From positions 1 through 5,599 of the forward strand of contig CAMBYR010000150.1 of NCBI GenBank assembly GCA_945872375.1: a stretch of 5,599 nucleotides of DNA. The letters run 5' to 3'. Shown here piece by piece: positions 4,801-5,599 of the stretch. Every line of letters starts with the position of its first letter. Within the stretch, counting starts at the first letter, position 1. A program made the position numbers and the translations under genes. The DNA is from an uncultured Blautia sp. (GTDB lineage: Bacteria; Bacillota; Clostridia; Lachnospirales; Lachnospiraceae). The notes below the pieces were generated by a model that made no database searches, had not been told where the DNA came from, and was given only the letters and a program-made list of their open reading frames with translations.

Positions 4801-5599
4801 GAGATATCGTGGCAAAACAGTACGGAAATCTTCAGAGGTATGACGGAACGGTGATCAGTGACAGCGATGCTTCCAGGGAGGAAAAGGAGGAGCTTTCCCG
4901 TTATCTGGAAGAAAATACGGATATTGAACGTTTTACCCGGGTACAGTTTGAAATTGTAAAGGCCCCCAGAGCGAAGGCGGATCTCAGCGTTTATATTTAT
5001 GTACCGGAAGATACGGAGAGCTTTCAGCAGGATGTGCTGCTCAGAAACCGGCTTACAGAAGAAGAATATTCCCTTACCGATGAGGGTGTGATCGTCAGTG
5101 AAAAGACGTGTACCCTTCTGGGAATCGGGGAAGGCGACTTTATAACGGTGGAACGGGATGAGGAAACGTATCAGGCAAAGGTGGTCGGTATCACGGAAAA
5201 TTACATGAGCCATTATATCTATATGACACCCGCCGTTTATGAAGAGACGTTCGGAGAAAAACCGGAATTTGCCGACGCAGTATTTACCATGAAGGATGAT
5301 AAAAAGGAGATGCTGGAAATCACAGGAGGGGAAATCCTGCAGTATCCTGCTGCTCTGAGTATCAGTTATACAAAGAGCATTGCTTCTGCCATCAACAGAA
5401 TGCTGGATACCCTGGGTGCGGTAATCGTGGTTCTGATCGTCTCCGCGGGACTTCTGGCCTTCGTGGTGCTGTATAATCTGAATAACATTAATATCACAGA
5501 ACGGCAGAGAGAGCTTGCCACGCTGAAGGTCCTGGGATTTTATGATGTAGAGGTTTCCCAGTATGTGCTCAGGGAAAATATTCTTCTGACATTGTTTGG
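1899..5599 (+). CDS. FtsX-like ABC permease with giant coiled-coil insertion (3' end cut off)
   Basis: The membrane partner of the preceding ATPase. It is open for 1233 codons and runs off the right edge, so its C-terminus is missing. The start is ATG 1899, with AGGTGA at 1889-1894 overlapping the ATPase stop. Order of parts: a short basic N-terminus and TM1 (about residues 20-38); a MacB-like extracytoplasmic domain (about 40-250); a heptad-repeat insertion (254-744); a conserved re-entry segment starting WYIYDRSS (748); TM2 (776-795); cytoplasmic EEQRTQIGTLKALGY (797-811); TM3 (823-850); TM4 (870-890). A second module follows with TM5 (about 944-963), a second extracytoplasmic domain (about 964-1160), TM6 (1172-1194) and ERQRELATLKVLGF (1201-1214), which matches the first module's cytoplasmic segment. 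The final two membrane helices should lie just beyond the window. FtsX-like permeases of this class usually transmit force or extrude substrates from outside the membrane. No function-specific residue was recognised. The family is firm; antibiotic or lipid export and cell-wall remodelling are all possible. Confidence 0.93.
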   Translation, partial: MKKALHKEFWMEIRKSRARFISIFLIVTLGVAFFSGIQATAPDMRYSGDAFYDDSRLMDLKVIGTMGLTDDDLEALEALDGIEAAEGAWYADVFCGEHDQQKVVHVESLNTLVNQLSVDEGRLPEKADECFLDDAFASSQNLNIGDVIQLREEEDNELLINRELTVVGIGSSPLYISYNRGNTTVGSGEINGFLYVLPENFDSEVYTQVYLEVRGARDLVSFTDAYDHLVDKVMDQVEGIEGVQCSLRYENVVSEAEEELADARQELEDGRKEAEEELADARKELEDGEKELADGKKEYEDGKQELADARQEIADGKKELADARKEIRDGKKELADAKKELEKGRQELADGWAEYEDGRQQLADAETELADGRQQLVEAKQKLADGQKEVDNGRAELQANIQNFYAQREQLGGAWQQYHDGEAELAAGEQELSAAQAQIESGKTELAAARAQLDQNEQDLAGLEGASSQASQAAAAAAEALAAAQAEYSRILGEVEAGNLTQEEADAAAANVSAAQSGYEQAVAQASYLESTLSEGRQALEQGRAELQAKEAELTAAESTIAQKQQEIAAGKQQLQETYQTLAAAQDQLNAGEAQISAAQSRLDSAQAELDAGAAEIAENEKTISDGEAEIAENRAKLADAAKELREGEQEIADGEKEIRENEKKLADGEKEIQENEQKIADGEKEIEENEQKLIDAEQELADAEKELADGWKEYEDGKKEAEEEIAEGEQEIADAEAEIADLEVPQWYIYDRSSLPEYADYGDNAERIRSLGQVFPVIFFLVAALICLTTMTRMVEEQRTQIGTLKALGYAKMDIASKYLNYALLATIGGSVFGMLIGEKLIPYVIISAYGTVYRNMAVMIRIDYIIRYALIASVASVFCTVGATFAACSKVLAETPASLMRPPTPKEGKRILLERIGIFWKHLSFTWKSSLRNLFRYKKRLFMTVFGIAGSMGLMLVGFGVRDSVGDIVAKQYGNLQRYDGTVISDSDASREEKEELSRYLEENTDIERFTRVQFEIVKAPRAKADLSVYIYVPEDTESFQQDVLLRNRLTEEEYSLTDEGVIVSEKTCTLLGIGEGDFITVERDEETYQAKVVGITENYMSHYIYMTPAVYEETFGEKPEFADAVFTMKDDKKEMLEITGGEILQYPAALSISYTKSIASAINRMLDTLGAVIVVLIVSAGLLAFVVLYNLNNINITERQRELATLKVLGFYDVEVSQYVLRENILLTLF
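2661..2744 (+). repeat. 54-base direct repeat at the start of the stalk
   Basis: The 30 bases at 2661-2690 recur at 2715-2744 with one mismatch; the last 24 bases are identical. The offset is 54 bases, or 18 residues (EAEEELADAR at 255-264 and again at 273-282). Eighteen is 7+11, so the duplication puts a hendecad step into the heptad pattern at Ala274. Confidence 0.85.
2730..3281 (+). repeat. N-terminal heptad array, about 26 units of 21 bases
   Basis: From Leu278 to residue 461 every seventh residue is Leu, Ile, Val, Tyr or Phe and the fourth position of each unit is usually Gly or Ala. Between 292 and 350 this fourth residue tends to alternate Gly/Ala, giving a partial 14-residue (42-base) super-period in units such as LADARKE followed by IRDGKKE. 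Codons vary between units, so the repeat is clear in protein and only approximate in DNA. Confidence 0.85.
3495..4061 (+). repeat. C-terminal heptad array, 27 units of 21 bases
   Basis: From Leu533 to residue 721 the heptad register is unbroken. Units up to about 609 are rich in Gln and Ala (for example LNAGEAQ, ISAAQSR); those from 610 onward are strongly charged (for example IADGEKE, IEENEQK). The array ends in YEDGKKE followed by the AEEE stutter at 722-725 and three more heptads before the conserved re-entry segment. Confidence 0.85.
3852..3977 (+). repeat. Three tandem 42-base units in the C-terminal arm
   Basis: Units at 3852-3893, 3894-3935 and 3936-3977 each encode 14 residues of the pattern (I/L)ADGEKEIxENE(K/Q)K. 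Differences are mainly third-position changes plus the variable x codon (CGG, CAG, GAA). The two heptads of each unit alternate Gly and Asn at the same core position. This is the most DNA-similar part of the stalk and the likeliest place for unit gain or loss. Confidence 0.85.

Noticed and set aside
4884..4892. AAGGAGGAG resembling a ribosome binding site within the permease
   Set aside because: It encodes Lys-Glu-Glu in frame and no start codon follows at a usable distance, so there is no internal gene.

Overview
The window looks like a piece of a Gram-positive, spore-forming Clostridia chromosome, most likely of the Lachnospiraceae type. The grounds are a small alpha/beta-type acid-soluble spore protein, strong AGGAG-type ribosome binding sites, moderate GC in the genes with AT-rich gaps, and a very large FtsX-like permease of a kind common in gut Clostridia. 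This placement is inference; there is no rRNA or other firm taxonomic marker.

Layout, all on the + strand. Positions 1-138 hold no confident gene: possibly the last codons of an upstream gene, a weak inverted repeat, and a possible sporulation-type promoter. Positions 139-333 encode a 64-residue spore protein, closed by a clear intrinsic terminator (334-373). Positions 374-516 are a leader with a second hairpin followed by two T-runs and two candidate promoters. Positions 517-1161 encode deoxyribose-phosphate aldolase (DeoC), with all catalytic residues present. Twelve bases later comes an ABC ATPase of the MacB/LolD/FtsE type (1174-1890). Eight bases after that comes its permease (1899 to the window edge), which is still open after 1233 codons.

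The ATPase and permease form one transporter of the type VII ('mechanotransmission') class. The permease has two FtsX-type modules. Between its first and second membrane helices it carries a huge insertion of about 490 residues (254-744) built of heptads with Leu/Ile at one core position and Gly/Ala/Asn at the other. The insertion reads as two helical arms folded back on each other. The arms have equal length, mirrored composition and matching heptad 'stutters' at Ala274 and Ala722. These are exactly equidistant from residue 498, where a Gly-Asn turn sits. If continuous, the hairpin would be roughly 36 nm long, enough to reach into or across a Gram-positive cell wall. This is the most interesting item in the window. 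The substrate or mechanical target is unknown.

DeoC is spaced as if co-transcribed with the transporter. The sequence gives no biochemical link between them, so the pairing may be simple adjacency.
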